DNA of 64,000 bases from Ancylobacter radicis (GCF_018449475.1 NZ_JAHCQH010000021.1:291369-355368), one strand, 5' to 3'; counted from the stretch's first letter, positions 45,453-54,289 are shown. The notes: generated from the letters alone by a model not told the origin. A program made the numbers and translations.

Positions 45453-46499
45453 GTGTCAGCTTTCGCCTTCGCCATCCCCGGCGACCTCTCGCTGGCGACC
45501 GGCGGCTATGCCTATGACCGGCGCATCCTCGCGGAATGCCGGCGGGCCGGCGGCGCCGCCGTGCATGTGGCGCTGCCCGCAGGCTTTCCCTTTCCCTCGC
45601 TCGCCGATCTGGCGGACAGCGAGCAGCTTCTTCGCGCGCTGCCGGACGGGCAAGCCGTGCTGATCGACGGGCTGGCGCTGGGCGCCATGCCGGCGGCGCT
45701 GCTGCGCGGGCTGGGGCGGCCGGTGGCGGCGCTGATCCATCATCCGCTGGCGCTGGAAGCCGGCTTGGCTTCGGGCGAACGCGCCCGGCTGGAGGCCAGC
45801 GAGCGGGAGGTTTTGGCGCAGGTCGATGCCGTGATCGCCACCAGCCCGGCCACCGCGCGGCTGCTGGAGCGCGATTATGCCGTCCGCCCGGAACTGCTGC
45901 GCGTCGCCGTGCCGGGCACCGATCCCGCCCCCCGCGCCATCGGCACGGGTACGCCGCCGCGCCTTCTCGCTGTCGGCGCCGTCATTCCGCGCAAGGCCTA
46001 TGGCGTGCTGGTCGAGGCGCTGGCCGGACTTGCAGGGCGCGACTGGAGCTGCCGCATCGTCGGGGCGACCGACCGCGACCCCGGCGAGACACGGGCGCTG
46101 CGCGACCTCATTGCCCGGCACGGCCTTGGCGAGCGGATCGTCCTGACGGGCGCGATCGGCTCCGACGCGCTCGACGCCGAATTCGCCGCGGCGGATTGTC
46201 TGGTCTCGGCCTCGCTGTTCGAGGGCTATGGCATGGGCCTCACCGAAGCCATTGCGCGCGGCCTCCCGGTAGTGGCGACGCGCGGCGGGGCGATCCCGGA
46301 AACGCTGCCGGCGCAGGCGGCCCTGCTGGTCGAGCCGGGCGATGCCTCCGCTCTCGCGGACGCCATCACGCGGCTGATCGAGGATCCGGCGCTGCGGCAC
46401 CGCATGGCGGGCGCGGCCTGGCAGGCGGCGCAGGGTCTGCCGCGCTGGCCGGAATCAGCCGCCATCATCATGAAAGCGATGCAGGAGATGACGCGATGA
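45453..46499 (+). CDS. GT4-family glycosyltransferase of the pterin-like cluster
   Basis: 348-residue family 4 glycosyltransferase. GDLSLATGGYAYDRRIL is the N-domain glycine loop, LLAVGAVIPRKAYGVLVEAL opens the donor domain, and SLFEGYGMGLTEAIARGLPVV holds the Glu pair binding the sugar nucleotide. The start is a GTG at 45453 behind GAGGAG, 10 bp after the PTPS-like gene. It ends in an ATGA overlap with the methyltransferase. Its place among nucleotide-metabolism enzymes, far from the capsule genes, suggests it glycosylates a small molecule. Confidence 0.83.
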   Translation: MSAFAFAIPGDLSLATGGYAYDRRILAECRRAGGAAVHVALPAGFPFPSLADLADSEQLLRALPDGQAVLIDGLALGAMPAALLRGLGRPVAALIHHPLALEAGLASGERARLEASEREVLAQVDAVIATSPATARLLERDYAVRPELLRVAVPGTDPAPRAIGTGTPPRLLAVGAVIPRKAYGVLVEALAGLAGRDWSCRIVGATDRDPGETRALRDLIARHGLGERIVLTGAIGSDALDAEFAAADCLVSASLFEGYGMGLTEAIARGLPVVATRGGAIPETLPAQAALLVEPGDASALADAITRLIEDPALRHRMAGAAWQAAQGLPRWPESAAIIMKAMQEMTR

Positions 46500-47332
46500 G
46501 CGGTTTCGATCCCGACTGGCTGGCCTTGCGCGAGCCGGTCGACCACGCCGCCCGCAATCGCGAGGTGGCGGCAAAGCTGCGCGATCATTTCGCGGGCCGC
46601 GCCTCGCTCGTGGTGGTCGATCTGGGCTGCGGCACCGGCTCGAACCTGCGCGCGCTGGCGCCCTTGCTGCCGGCGCGCCAGCACTGGCATCTGGTCGATG
46701 GCGATGCGGTGCTGCTGGCCGAGGCGCGGCGGGTGCTCTCGCGCTGGGCCGACAGTGTGGAGGAGGCCGGCACCCGCCTCCTTCTGACCAAGGGGGGCCA
46801 GCAGATCGCGGTGAGCGTCGAGGCGGCCGACCTGACGGTGCGCGATCTGCATTTCCGCGACGTCGGCGCCGATCTCGTCACGGCAGCGGCGCTGTTCGAC
46901 CTTGTCTCGGGGGAATGGCTGGAGCAACTCGTCGCCGCCTGCGCGCAGGACCGCGTGCCGCTTTATTCCGTGCTGAACTATGACGGAGTCGCCGCGTGGC
47001 AGCCGGCCTTGCCGCTCGATGCCCGGATCATCGCCGCCTTCAACCGGCACCAGCGCGGCGACAAGGGGTTCGGCCCGGCGCTCGGTCCGGCGTCCGGCGA
47101 GGTGTTCGGGCGGATGCTTGCCGAGCACGGCTATCGCTGCGCCTCCGGCGACAGCCCGTGGCGGCTGGGGCGGGAGGATCACCGGCTGGCGGCGGCGCTG
47201 GCGGCGGGCTTTGCGCAGGCCGCCATCGAGATAGCACCGGATCTGCACGAGGACGCCGCGGTCTGGGCCCGCGCGCGGGCGGACGCGGCTGAGGTGACGA
47301 TCGGCCATACCGACATCTTCGCCGTGATCTGA
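46496..47332 (+). CDS. Class I SAM-dependent methyltransferase
   Basis: 278 residues. Motif I VVVDLGCGTGSNLRAL (about residues 38-54) followed by HWHLVDGDAVLL with the acidic ribose-binding residue gives a clear SAM site. Further on are DLVTAAALFDLVS (motif IV region) and VPLYSVLNYDGV. The C-terminal part is family-specific. The ATG overlaps the glycosyltransferase stop, so the two are made together. Target unknown; a small-molecule O-, N- or C-methylation is likely from context. It converges on the cytochrome b561 gene with a 16-bp gap. Confidence 0.83.
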   Translation: MSGFDPDWLALREPVDHAARNREVAAKLRDHFAGRASLVVVDLGCGTGSNLRALAPLLPARQHWHLVDGDAVLLAEARRVLSRWADSVEEAGTRLLLTKGGQQIAVSVEAADLTVRDLHFRDVGADLVTAAALFDLVSGEWLEQLVAACAQDRVPLYSVLNYDGVAAWQPALPLDARIIAAFNRHQRGDKGFGPALGPASGEVFGRMLAEHGYRCASGDSPWRLGREDHRLAAALAAGFAQAAIEIAPDLHEDAAVWARARADAAEVTIGHTDIFAVI

Positions 47333-47348
47333 GGTCGGCGTCGCGCGA

Positions 47349-47918
47349 TCAGTTCAACGGCCACATGCGCCGCATGAGGCCGTCCCGCTTGACGAAGCGG
47401 TGCATGAGGGCGGCGGCGATGTGCAGCAGCACCAGCAGGCCGAGGATCTGCGCCAGCAGGCCGTGCACGCCGAACAGCCGGTTCGCCAGCGGCTCATTGG
47501 CGGGCAGGATCGCGGGCAAATCGAACAGGCCGAATATGTTGAGCGCGGGATATGAAGAGACCCCGGCCCAGCCGAGCAGGGGCACGGCGATCAGCAGCAC
47601 ATAGAGCAGGCCGTGGACGCTCGCCGAGACGATCCGCTCGAAGGGCGTCAGCGTCGCCAGCGGTGCGGGAGGCCGGCGTGTGAGGCGCACCAGGAGACGC
47701 AGCGCGATCAGCCAGATCACGATGAAGCCGAGCAGCTTGTGCAGGCTGTAGAGATCGCCGGTGAGCGCGTCGAAGCTGGTCGCCTCGCCCCGCGCCACCA
47801 TGTAGAGCCCGAGCGGAATGAGCATGATGACGAAGGCGGCCACCACCCAGTGCAGCAAGCGGGCGGCAAAACTATAGCGCGCCGGCGTGGCGGCTCGGTC
47901 ACGATCAGTCGGCCCCAT
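47349..47918 (-). CDS. Cytochrome b561-family diheme membrane protein
   Basis: 189 residues with four membrane helices of the bacterial CybB type. Probable heme ligands are the His in ARLLHWVVAAF (helix 1), LYSLHKLLGF (helix 2), SVHGLLYVL (helix 3) and the His in LLHIAAALMHRF (helix 4). It moves electrons across the membrane, often between quinol and a small oxidant. The ATG at 47918 has GGGGAGG upstream and overlaps the end of the RibD-like gene by 14 bp, so it is in the same operon. That coupling to a pyrimidine reductase homologue is unusual. Confidence 0.85.
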   Translation of the reverse strand: MGPTDRDRAATPARYSFAARLLHWVVAAFVIMLIPLGLYMVARGEATSFDALTGDLYSLHKLLGFIVIWLIALRLLVRLTRRPPAPLATLTPFERIVSASVHGLLYVLLIAVPLLGWAGVSSYPALNIFGLFDLPAILPANEPLANRLFGVHGLLAQILGLLVLLHIAAALMHRFVKRDGLMRRMWPLN

Positions 47919-48633
47919 GGACGCCTCCCCGCGCCGGTGTGCGCAGGTCGCAATCATACAGGACATTGCCGTCGGCCAGAACATAGGCGTTGGCGCGGGG
48001 GCGCAGGGCGCCGGTGAGTTCGTCGATCGGGCGCAGATTGAGGCCGGCCCGGCCGGAGCCGAGAATGATCGGGGCAAGGCAGATATGCAGCCGGTCGACG
48101 AGGCCGGCGTCGATGAAGCGCGAAATGGTCGAGGCGCCGCCCTCGATCAGAATCGTGTGATGACCGCGCGCGGTCAGGGCGTCGACGAGCCGTGCGGGCT
48201 CGAAAATATCCGGCTCATCCGCGCTGCCGATGCATTCGACGCCTTCCGGCCAGCCCTGCGGGTTTTCCGAGAACACGATGCGGCGGCAACCGTCGCCGTG
48301 CAGCCATTTGGCATCGCGCGGGGAGCGTCCCTGCCGGTCGATCAGCGCCCGCGCGGGACTGCGGCCCGGCACGCGGCGGGTGGTCAATCGGGGATCGTCG
48401 GCGATCACCGTGCCGACGCCCACCACCACCACATCGACCGAGGCGCGCAGGCGATGCAGATGGTCGAGCCCGGAAAAGCCGTTGATGTCGCGCGATTTTC
48501 CGGTTGGAGTCGCAATACGCCCGTCCAGCGATTGGCCAAGCTGGGCAATGATGAAGGGGGTTGGACCGCGATGGCTGAGCATCGGCTCATACAGGGCGTA
48601 AGGCGGGTCCGAAGGGGTTCGTGCATGATCCAT
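47905..48633 (-). CDS. RibD C-terminal (pyrimidine reductase/DHFR-like) family protein
   Basis: 242 residues matching the reductase half of RibD: PFIIAQLGQSLDGRIA at the start of the fold, VVVGVGTVIADDPRLTTR, and HTILIEGGASTISRFIDAGLVDRL with LAPIILGSGRAGL. The canonical enzyme reduces 5-amino-6-ribosylaminouracil phosphate with NADPH in riboflavin synthesis. The deaminase half of RibD is absent. It is divergent from the GTP cyclohydrolase II gene (131-bp gap), which makes the precursor of this reductase class, so the two probably act in sequence. Whether the product is riboflavin or something else is open. Confidence 0.85.
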   Translation of the reverse strand: MDHARTPSDPPYALYEPMLSHRGPTPFIIAQLGQSLDGRIATPTGKSRDINGFSGLDHLHRLRASVDVVVVGVGTVIADDPRLTTRRVPGRSPARALIDRQGRSPRDAKWLHGDGCRRIVFSENPQGWPEGVECIGSADEPDIFEPARLVDALTARGHHTILIEGGASTISRFIDAGLVDRLHICLAPIILGSGRAGLNLRPIDELTGALRPRANAYVLADGNVLYDCDLRTPARGGVHGAD

Positions 48634-48764
48634 GGGCCACTTCCGCTGCTGTTCAACCGCGACAGGTCAGGCGCCCGAAACCGAAAAGACTGGTCCATTC
48701 GGTGCGGGCATCCGTAACCACTACGTCCCACACCGCAAAATGGTGCAACGAAAGCGAGCTCCCG

Positions 48765-49907
48765 ATGACAAATCCCGGAAGTGCTGCAGCCGATATTATG
48801 GGCCTGTTCGGCGACGTTTCCCAGACCGCCGTCGAACGCGCCCTGTCCGAGCTGCGCGCCGGGCGGCCGGTTGTCATCGAGAGCGCCGGCCGTTTCCTGA
48901 TGGCGGCGGCGGCGGAGCACGCCTCGGCGGACCTCATCGCGGCGCTGGACCGCATCGGTGGCGGGCAGGCGATGCTCGTGCTGACGCCCGCCCGCCTGCG
49001 CGCGCTCGGCCATGCCGATGCGTCGGCGCCGTGCGCGATCGCCCTGCGGCCGCTCGACAGCGACCGGGTGAGCGCGCTGGTGTCGCGCCGCGGCGAAGTT
49101 CTGCACGAGGAGGTGCGGCCGGGCGACGTAGCGATGGCAACCGCCATCGATCTGGCCAAGCTGGCGCTGCTGCTTCCCGCCATGCTGGTCGCCCCGCTCT
49201 CGGCGGAGTCGCTGGAGATGATCCCCTCCGTCACGGTGCGGGCGCCGGCGGTCGAGGCCTTCGCGCAGAACCGCGCAGAGACGCTCACCCTCGTCTCGCG
49301 CGCACCGGTGCCGCTGCTGGCCGCGCGCGCCGCCGAATTCGTGGTGTTTCGCGGTGGCGAGGGCATGCGCGACCAGATTGCCGTCGTCGTCGGCAATCCC
49401 GACCCCGACAAGCCGGTGATGGTGCGCCTGCATTCGGCCTGCCTGACCGGCGACCTGTTCGGCTCGCTGCGCTGCGACTGCGGCGACCAGTTGCGCGGCA
49501 CGGTTGCCACCATGGCGAAGGCGGGGGGAGGGGTGCTGCTCTATCTCGACCAGGAAGGCCGGGGAAACGGCATCGCCAACAAGATCCGCGCCTACAAGCT
49601 CCAGCATGAGGGGCTCGACACTTATGAGGCGGACGAGACGCTGGGCTTCGACCTCGACGGGCGCCGCTTTGAATTCGCCGCGGAGATGCTGCGCCTGCTC
49701 GGCTTCTCGCAGGTCGTGCTGATGACCAACAATCCCGAAAAGGCCGAGACGATGCGGCGCTCGGGCCTGACCGTTGTCGACCTTCAGAACGTCTATGGCC
49801 GGCGCGGCGCCGACAATGTGAGGTATCTCGCGGCCAAGCGCGAGCGCGCGGGGCATTTCATTGATGTCGAGGCGCTGGAGGAACACGGCTCCGCCGCGTG
49901 CGGCTGA
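48765..49907 (+). CDS. ribA: GTP cyclohydrolase II with degenerate RibB-like N-terminal domain
   Basis: 380 residues. The C-terminal half (about 185-375) is an intact GTP cyclohydrolase II: zinc Cys226, Cys237 and Cys239 in RLHSACLTGDLFGSLRCDCG, DQEGRGNGIANKIRAYKLQ, and LMTNNPEKAE. It opens the GTP imidazole ring to a diaminopyrimidine. The N-terminal half aligns with dihydroxybutanone phosphate synthase (ALSELRAGRPVVI, MLVLTPARLRAL), but the acidic metal-binding stretch (DDEDRENEGD in RibB) is missing, so it should not make the four-carbon unit. The ATG at 48765 has only a weak ribosome site. This looks like a pathway-specific relative of RibBA rather than the housekeeping copy. Confidence 0.88.
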   Translation: MTNPGSAAADIMGLFGDVSQTAVERALSELRAGRPVVIESAGRFLMAAAAEHASADLIAALDRIGGGQAMLVLTPARLRALGHADASAPCAIALRPLDSDRVSALVSRRGEVLHEEVRPGDVAMATAIDLAKLALLLPAMLVAPLSAESLEMIPSVTVRAPAVEAFAQNRAETLTLVSRAPVPLLAARAAEFVVFRGGEGMRDQIAVVVGNPDPDKPVMVRLHSACLTGDLFGSLRCDCGDQLRGTVATMAKAGGGVLLYLDQEGRGNGIANKIRAYKLQHEGLDTYEADETLGFDLDGRRFEFAAEMLRLLGFSQVVLMTNNPEKAETMRRSGLTVVDLQNVYGRRGADNVRYLAAKRERAGHFIDVEALEEHGSAACG

Positions 49908-50046
49908 TCGGTAGGGAAAGGCCTGTTGCCTCCCGCGATGCTCTTGCCGGGCGTGAAGCCGGAACGGGCCTCACCCTTGTCCGACTATCGCCCGTTTCCG
50001 CGCGCGACCATCTCTGGGGAGGTTCAAGAAGCAGCGGATCTTACAA

Positions 50047-50065
50047 TAGAATTTGATCTATTCTA
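50047..50065. promoter_or_regulatory. Palindrome upstream of the ECF sigma gene, possible iron-responsive operator
   Basis: TAGAAT and ATTCTA flank TTGATCT, giving a 19-bp dyad about 90 bp before the sigma-factor start in an AT-rich patch. The TAGAA/TTCTA arms recall the iron-control element bound by Irr in alphaproteobacteria, though the spacing is wider than the consensus I remember. An iron-responsive switch here would fit the operon. Confidence 0.4.
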
Positions 50066-50154
50066 AATATTGGCTGTCGATCTTACTGCTCTCCGGCAGG
50101 CATGTTAAACGCCGTTGCTAACGTATTTTTGATGCGGATGGCGATTGACCTGAC

Positions 50155-50649
50155 ATGCAGCCGGACCTGTCGCTTGTCTTCTCGACCCACGGGTCGGAAC
50201 TGCGCCGCTATTTGCAGCGCCGGCTCGGCGATGGGCATATGGCCGGCGATCTGGTGCAGGACGCCTTCCTGAACGTCATCGAGCGGCCCGAAACCCCGAT
50301 CAACGACATCCGGGCCTATCTCTATTCCATCGCCCGCAATCTCCTGCTCAACCATCTCAAGCAGGAAGCGCGGCGGCGCACCGATGTGGTGGCGCCGGAG
50401 GCGTTCGCCGACATTGCCGCCGATCAGCCGACGCCGGAGGATGTGGTGGATTCGCGCCTCCAGCTGGAGCGCATCCATGCTCTGGTGCAGGAGCTGCCTC
50501 TGCGCACGCAGCAGATTTTCGCTCTCAACCGGGTTGAAGGATTGTCCCATGCCAAGGTCGCGGCCTGTCTTGGGATTTCGGAAAGCTCGGTGCAGAAGCA
50601 CCTCGCCATGGCCATCGCGCATATGACGTGCCGCCTGCGCGGCCGATAG
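50155..50649 (+). CDS. FecI-like ECF sigma factor
   Basis: 164-residue group 4 sigma factor. Region 2 is ELRRYLQRRLGDGHMAGDLVQDAFLNVIE, with the -10-binding and core-binding helices; region 4 is RTQQIFALNRVEGLSHAKVAACLGISESSVQKHL, the helix-turn-helix for the -35. Followed by a FecR-type regulator and a transducing TonB receptor, it completes a classic cell-surface signalling set: siderophore at the outer membrane releases this sigma factor to switch on receptor transcription. Confidence 0.92.
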   Translation: MQPDLSLVFSTHGSELRRYLQRRLGDGHMAGDLVQDAFLNVIERPETPINDIRAYLYSIARNLLLNHLKQEARRRTDVVAPEAFADIAADQPTPEDVVDSRLQLERIHALVQELPLRTQQIFALNRVEGLSHAKVAACLGISESSVQKHLAMAIAHMTCRLRGR

Positions 50650-50709
50650 GACGCGAAATTTACGGCTTTCCTCCCGCTCGATTGTCTATAGGGGGGAGCG
50701 CGTCGATTC

Positions 50710-51705
50710 ATGAGGCCTTGGGTGAGCGAAGACGAGGGGCAGGTGGACGTCATCGGGCTGCGTGCGGCCGAATGGGTGGCCCGGCTTGACGGATCGCCGC
50801 TCACCGAGGCCGAGACCGGCGCGCTGCGCGACTGGCTGGCTCAGGACCCCGACCATCGCGCGGCCTTCGAGGAGGCGAGCGCCACCTGGCGCGATCTCGC
50901 GCTGCTGCGCCGCGATCCGGGACCGCTGCGCGATCTCGTGCCGGCGCGCCGGCGCCCCGTGCCCGCCCGCCGTGCGGCGGTCATCGGTGCCCTGGTCGGC
51001 CTCATGGTTCTGGTCGCCGTCGGAGCGCGCTACCAGTTCGGCGATCCCTGGCTGCTGGCCACCGCTGATTACCGGACCGCGCCGGGCGAAGTGCGCGCGG
51101 TGAGCCTGCCGGATGGCAGCACGGCCGAGCTGGGGCCGGCCAGCGCCATTGCCGTCGATTACGACAATGGCGAGCGGCGGGTGCGCCTGCTGGCGGGCGA
51201 GGTGTTCTTTGCCGCACTCCCGCGCGACGGGCGCGAGACGCGGCCATTCCTCGTGGAGGCGGCGGGCGGCACCACGACGGCGCTCGGCACCCAGTTCGTC
51301 GTCGAGAAGGATGATGAAGGTGCCGACGTGCTCGCCATCGAGCACCAGATCGAGGTGACGATGCAGCAGGACGGGGAGCGCCAAGGCGTGGTGCTCTCGC
51401 CGGGGCAGGAGGTCCGCTACCGCAGGGGGGCCGGTCTCGGGCATGTGCACGCCCGCGACGTCGCGATTGCGACCGCCTGGCGGCGCGGCATGCTCGTGTT
51501 CAACGGCGCGCGGCTAGGCCAGGTGGTGGAGACGCTCAACCGCTATCGGCGGGGACGGATCGTCATCCTTGACGAGGCACTCGCCGAGCGGCGGGTCAGC
51601 GGCGTGTTCGCCACCAGCGATCTGGGGGACGCCATCGAGACCATCACCTCCGAGCTGGGCATTGGGCAGCGGTCACTTTATCCTTTTATTACAGTGCTTT
51701 ATTAA
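50710..51705 (+). CDS. FecR-type transmembrane anti-sigma/sigma regulator
   Basis: 331 residues: a cytoplasmic DUF4880 segment (AAEWVARLDGSPLTEAETGALRDWL), one membrane helix (about 96-112, VIGALVGLMVLVAVGA), the periplasmic FecR domain (VRAVSLPDGSTAELGPASAI ... LLAGEVFFAAL ... ALGTQFVV) and a C-terminal STN-like DUF4974 part (GARLGQVVETLNRYRRG). It senses the ligand-loaded receptor through its periplasmic part and controls the ECF sigma factor encoded 60 bp upstream. Confidence 0.92.
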   Translation: MRPWVSEDEGQVDVIGLRAAEWVARLDGSPLTEAETGALRDWLAQDPDHRAAFEEASATWRDLALLRRDPGPLRDLVPARRRPVPARRAAVIGALVGLMVLVAVGARYQFGDPWLLATADYRTAPGEVRAVSLPDGSTAELGPASAIAVDYDNGERRVRLLAGEVFFAALPRDGRETRPFLVEAAGGTTTALGTQFVVEKDDEGADVLAIEHQIEVTMQQDGERQGVVLSPGQEVRYRRGAGLGHVHARDVAIATAWRRGMLVFNGARLGQVVETLNRYRRGRIVILDEALAERRVSGVFATSDLGDAIETITSELGIGQRSLYPFITVLY

Positions 51706-51712
51706 ATTTATC

Positions 51713-51745
51713 GGCGGATTCCGAATTTCTTTTACGGACTCCGCC
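51713..51745 (+). terminator. Hairpin between fecR-type and receptor genes
   Basis: GGCGGATTCCG (51713-51723) and CGGACTCCGCC (51735-51745) form an 11-bp stem with one mismatch around an 11-nt AT-rich loop, just after the regulator stop. There is no clear T tract, so it could be a weak terminator or message stabiliser. It would separate low expression of the regulators from high, sigma-driven expression of the receptor operon. Confidence 0.5.
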
Positions 51746-51829
51746 CGCCCGGTTGTCTTCCTCCCTGCGGGCCGGCGGCGACGGCTGTCACCGCGCTACC
51801 GCGATCCGGCAGGAAGGAAGAACGCTCCA

Positions 51830-54289
51830 ATGACGAACTGGGTAAGTCACCGCACGCGGCGCCTGCGCCGGCATCATCTCGGCAGCGTGGCGGGCCGTGC
51901 ACTGGCCCTTGGTCTCGTCCGGGCCGGTCTTGTCACCGTAGGCCTCGCGGGCATGGCGCCGGCCGCCTGGGCGCAGGGCCAGACGGCGGCGGTTCCGGTC
52001 GCCTCGCGGATCGCGTTCGACATCCCGGCGCAGGATCTCAACGGCGCTGTCCTGTCCTTCGCCCAGAAGGCCGGCCTTCGGGTCTTCTTCGATACGGAAC
52101 GCTTCGGGGGGCGGCGCTCCAGCCCGGTTCAGGGCAGCTACAGCACCGCCGAGGCGCTTGAGCTTCTGCTGCGCGGCACCGGCCTCAGCTATCGCTTCAC
52201 CGGTCCCAACCGGGTGACGATCGTCGATCCCGCCGCTGCCGCGACCGGCGGGGCAACGGCCGGCATCGAGCTCGACACGATCGACGTCGCCGCCGACGGC
52301 AATGGCACGGTGGGCTATGTCGCCACCGCCAGCACCGCCGGCACCAAGACCGACACGCCGCTGATCGAGACCCCGCAGTCGATCACGGTGGTCACGCGCC
52401 AGGAACTCGACGACCGCAACGTGCAGACCCTGACCGAGGCGGTCGCCTACACGCCCGGCGTGCGCACCCAGCAGAGCGGCTATGATCCGCGTTACGACGC
52501 CTTCTCGGTGCGCGGCTTCGATGTCACCTATAACGGCATCTACCGCGACGGGATGCGCCTGCCCGGCGCCAATATGGCGATCTTCAAGGTCGAGCCCTAT
52601 GGCGTCGAGAGCGTCACCGTGCTGCGCGGCCCGAGTTCGGCGCTGTATGGCCTCGGTTCGCCCGGTGGCCTCGTCGACATCACCTCCAAGCGTCCGACCG
52701 AAGAGGCGTTCGGCGAGGTCGAGGTTCAGGGCGGCAATTATGACTGGTGGCAGGGCCAGTTCGACATCGGCGGTCCGGTCGACAAGGAAGGCCAGTGGCT
52801 CTACCGCCTCACCGGCGTGCTGCGCGATGCCGGCTCGCCGAACGTCTATGGCGGCGGCACCAACGACATGACCTTCATCGCCCCGGCCCTGACCTGGAAG
52901 CCGAGCGACGATACCCGCATCACCTTCCTCGGCGAGTACCAGAAGTCCGAGACACCGGCGTCGCTGCCCTATTATGGCTGGACGGGCACGGGCGGTGAGG
53001 TGTTCAGCAAGAATTTCGGCGACTACAACGCGCTGAATCAGGAGCAGTGGCGGATCGGCTATCTGGCCGAGCACGACATCGACAGCGTGTTCACCATCCG
53101 CCAGAACCTGCGCTATGGCAGCACCAATACGGGCGTACGCTACACCGGCGCGACCGGGCTCGACACCAGCACGAATGTCGCCAGCCGCTATTCCGCTTAT
53201 GTCCAGGACTATCTGGACTCCTTCGTCGTCGACAATCAGGTCGAGGCGAATTTCGCGACCGGTGCTGTCGAGCACAAGCTGCTGGTCGGTCTCGATTATT
53301 CCTATCTCGCCCTGAGCGGCGGCATCGGCTATGGCGCGGCCTCGGATTACGACCTCAACACCAACCAGCCGCTCGGCCCGATCGAGGATCCCGCGCTGAC
53401 CGCCGCCAGCTACCGGCAGCGTCAGAACCAGGTCGGGCTCTATGTGCAGGAGCAGGCGCAGTACGACCGGTTCATCCTGACCCTCAGTGGCCGGCAGGAC
53501 TGGGTCGACACCGACGATATCGACCTTCTGGCGGACACTGCCGAGAACATTGACGACAGCGAGTTCACCTATCGCGCGGGTCTGACCTATCTGTTCGACA
53601 ACGGCATCGCGCCTTATGTGAGCTATTCGACCTCGTTCGCGCCCAATCTCGGCGTGGACATCAATGGCGATGCCTTCGCGCCGACCACGGCCAAGCAGAT
53701 CGAAGCCGGCGTGAAGTACCAGCCGATCGGCTTTGACGGCTTCTTCGCCGCCTCGGTGTTCCAGATCAACCAGAACAACGGCCTCGTCACCGACGACACC
53801 AACCCGCTCTACCAGGTGCAGACCGGCGAGGTGCGCGCCCGTGGCTTCGAACTGGAAGCCGTTGCCAATCTCGGGGCGGGACTGAAGGTCCGCGGCGCCT
53901 ACACCTATCTCGACATGGAGAATATCGCCGGCGATCCCGACACGGTCGGCCTCGTGCCGTCGGGCCAGCCGGAGAACACGTTCGCTTTCTGGGCGGATTA
54001 TCAGTTCCAGGCCGGAACGAAGCTGGTCGGTCTCGGGGTCGGCGTGGGCGTGCGCTATATCGGCACCACCTGGGGCGACTCGCTCAATACGTTCGAGAAC
54101 GACGCCTACACCCTGCTCGACGCCAAGCTGAGCTACGACTTCCAGTATATCAACCCCGCGCTCAAGGGCTGGAGCTTCCAGATCAACGCCGAGAACCTGC
54201 TCGACGAGGAATACACCACCTGCGATGCCGGCTACTGCTATCTCGGCGCGCCGCGCACCGTGATCGCCGGGCTGAAGTACCGTTGGTGA
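51830..54289 (+). CDS. TonB-dependent siderophore receptor with STN signalling domain
   Basis: 819-residue FpvA/FhuA-type transducer. A long signal region ends at AAWAQ (about 48). The STN domain (about 58-130, IAFDIPAQDLNGAVLSFAQKAGL ... STAEALELLLRGTGLSYRF) contacts the FecR-type protein. Then come the TonB-box region, the plug (ETPQSITVVTRQELDDRNVQTLTEAV; LRGPSSALYGLGSPGGLVDITSKRP) and a barrel ending in GLKYRW. A Cys pair near the end (TTCDAGYCYL) recalls FhuA. Ligand is probably a hydroxamate siderophore because FhuD/FhuB-like genes follow; that is inference. The ATG lies 11 nt after AGGAAGGA. Confidence 0.92.
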   Translation: MTNWVSHRTRRLRRHHLGSVAGRALALGLVRAGLVTVGLAGMAPAAWAQGQTAAVPVASRIAFDIPAQDLNGAVLSFAQKAGLRVFFDTERFGGRRSSPVQGSYSTAEALELLLRGTGLSYRFTGPNRVTIVDPAAAATGGATAGIELDTIDVAADGNGTVGYVATASTAGTKTDTPLIETPQSITVVTRQELDDRNVQTLTEAVAYTPGVRTQQSGYDPRYDAFSVRGFDVTYNGIYRDGMRLPGANMAIFKVEPYGVESVTVLRGPSSALYGLGSPGGLVDITSKRPTEEAFGEVEVQGGNYDWWQGQFDIGGPVDKEGQWLYRLTGVLRDAGSPNVYGGGTNDMTFIAPALTWKPSDDTRITFLGEYQKSETPASLPYYGWTGTGGEVFSKNFGDYNALNQEQWRIGYLAEHDIDSVFTIRQNLRYGSTNTGVRYTGATGLDTSTNVASRYSAYVQDYLDSFVVDNQVEANFATGAVEHKLLVGLDYSYLALSGGIGYGAASDYDLNTNQPLGPIEDPALTAASYRQRQNQVGLYVQEQAQYDRFILTLSGRQDWVDTDDIDLLADTAENIDDSEFTYRAGLTYLFDNGIAPYVSYSTSFAPNLGVDINGDAFAPTTAKQIEAGVKYQPIGFDGFFAASVFQINQNNGLVTDDTNPLYQVQTGEVRARGFELEAVANLGAGLKVRGAYTYLDMENIAGDPDTVGLVPSGQPENTFAFWADYQFQAGTKLVGLGVGVGVRYIGTTWGDSLNTFENDAYTLLDAKLSYDFQYINPALKGWSFQINAENLLDEEYTTCDAGYCYLGAPRTVIAGLKYRW

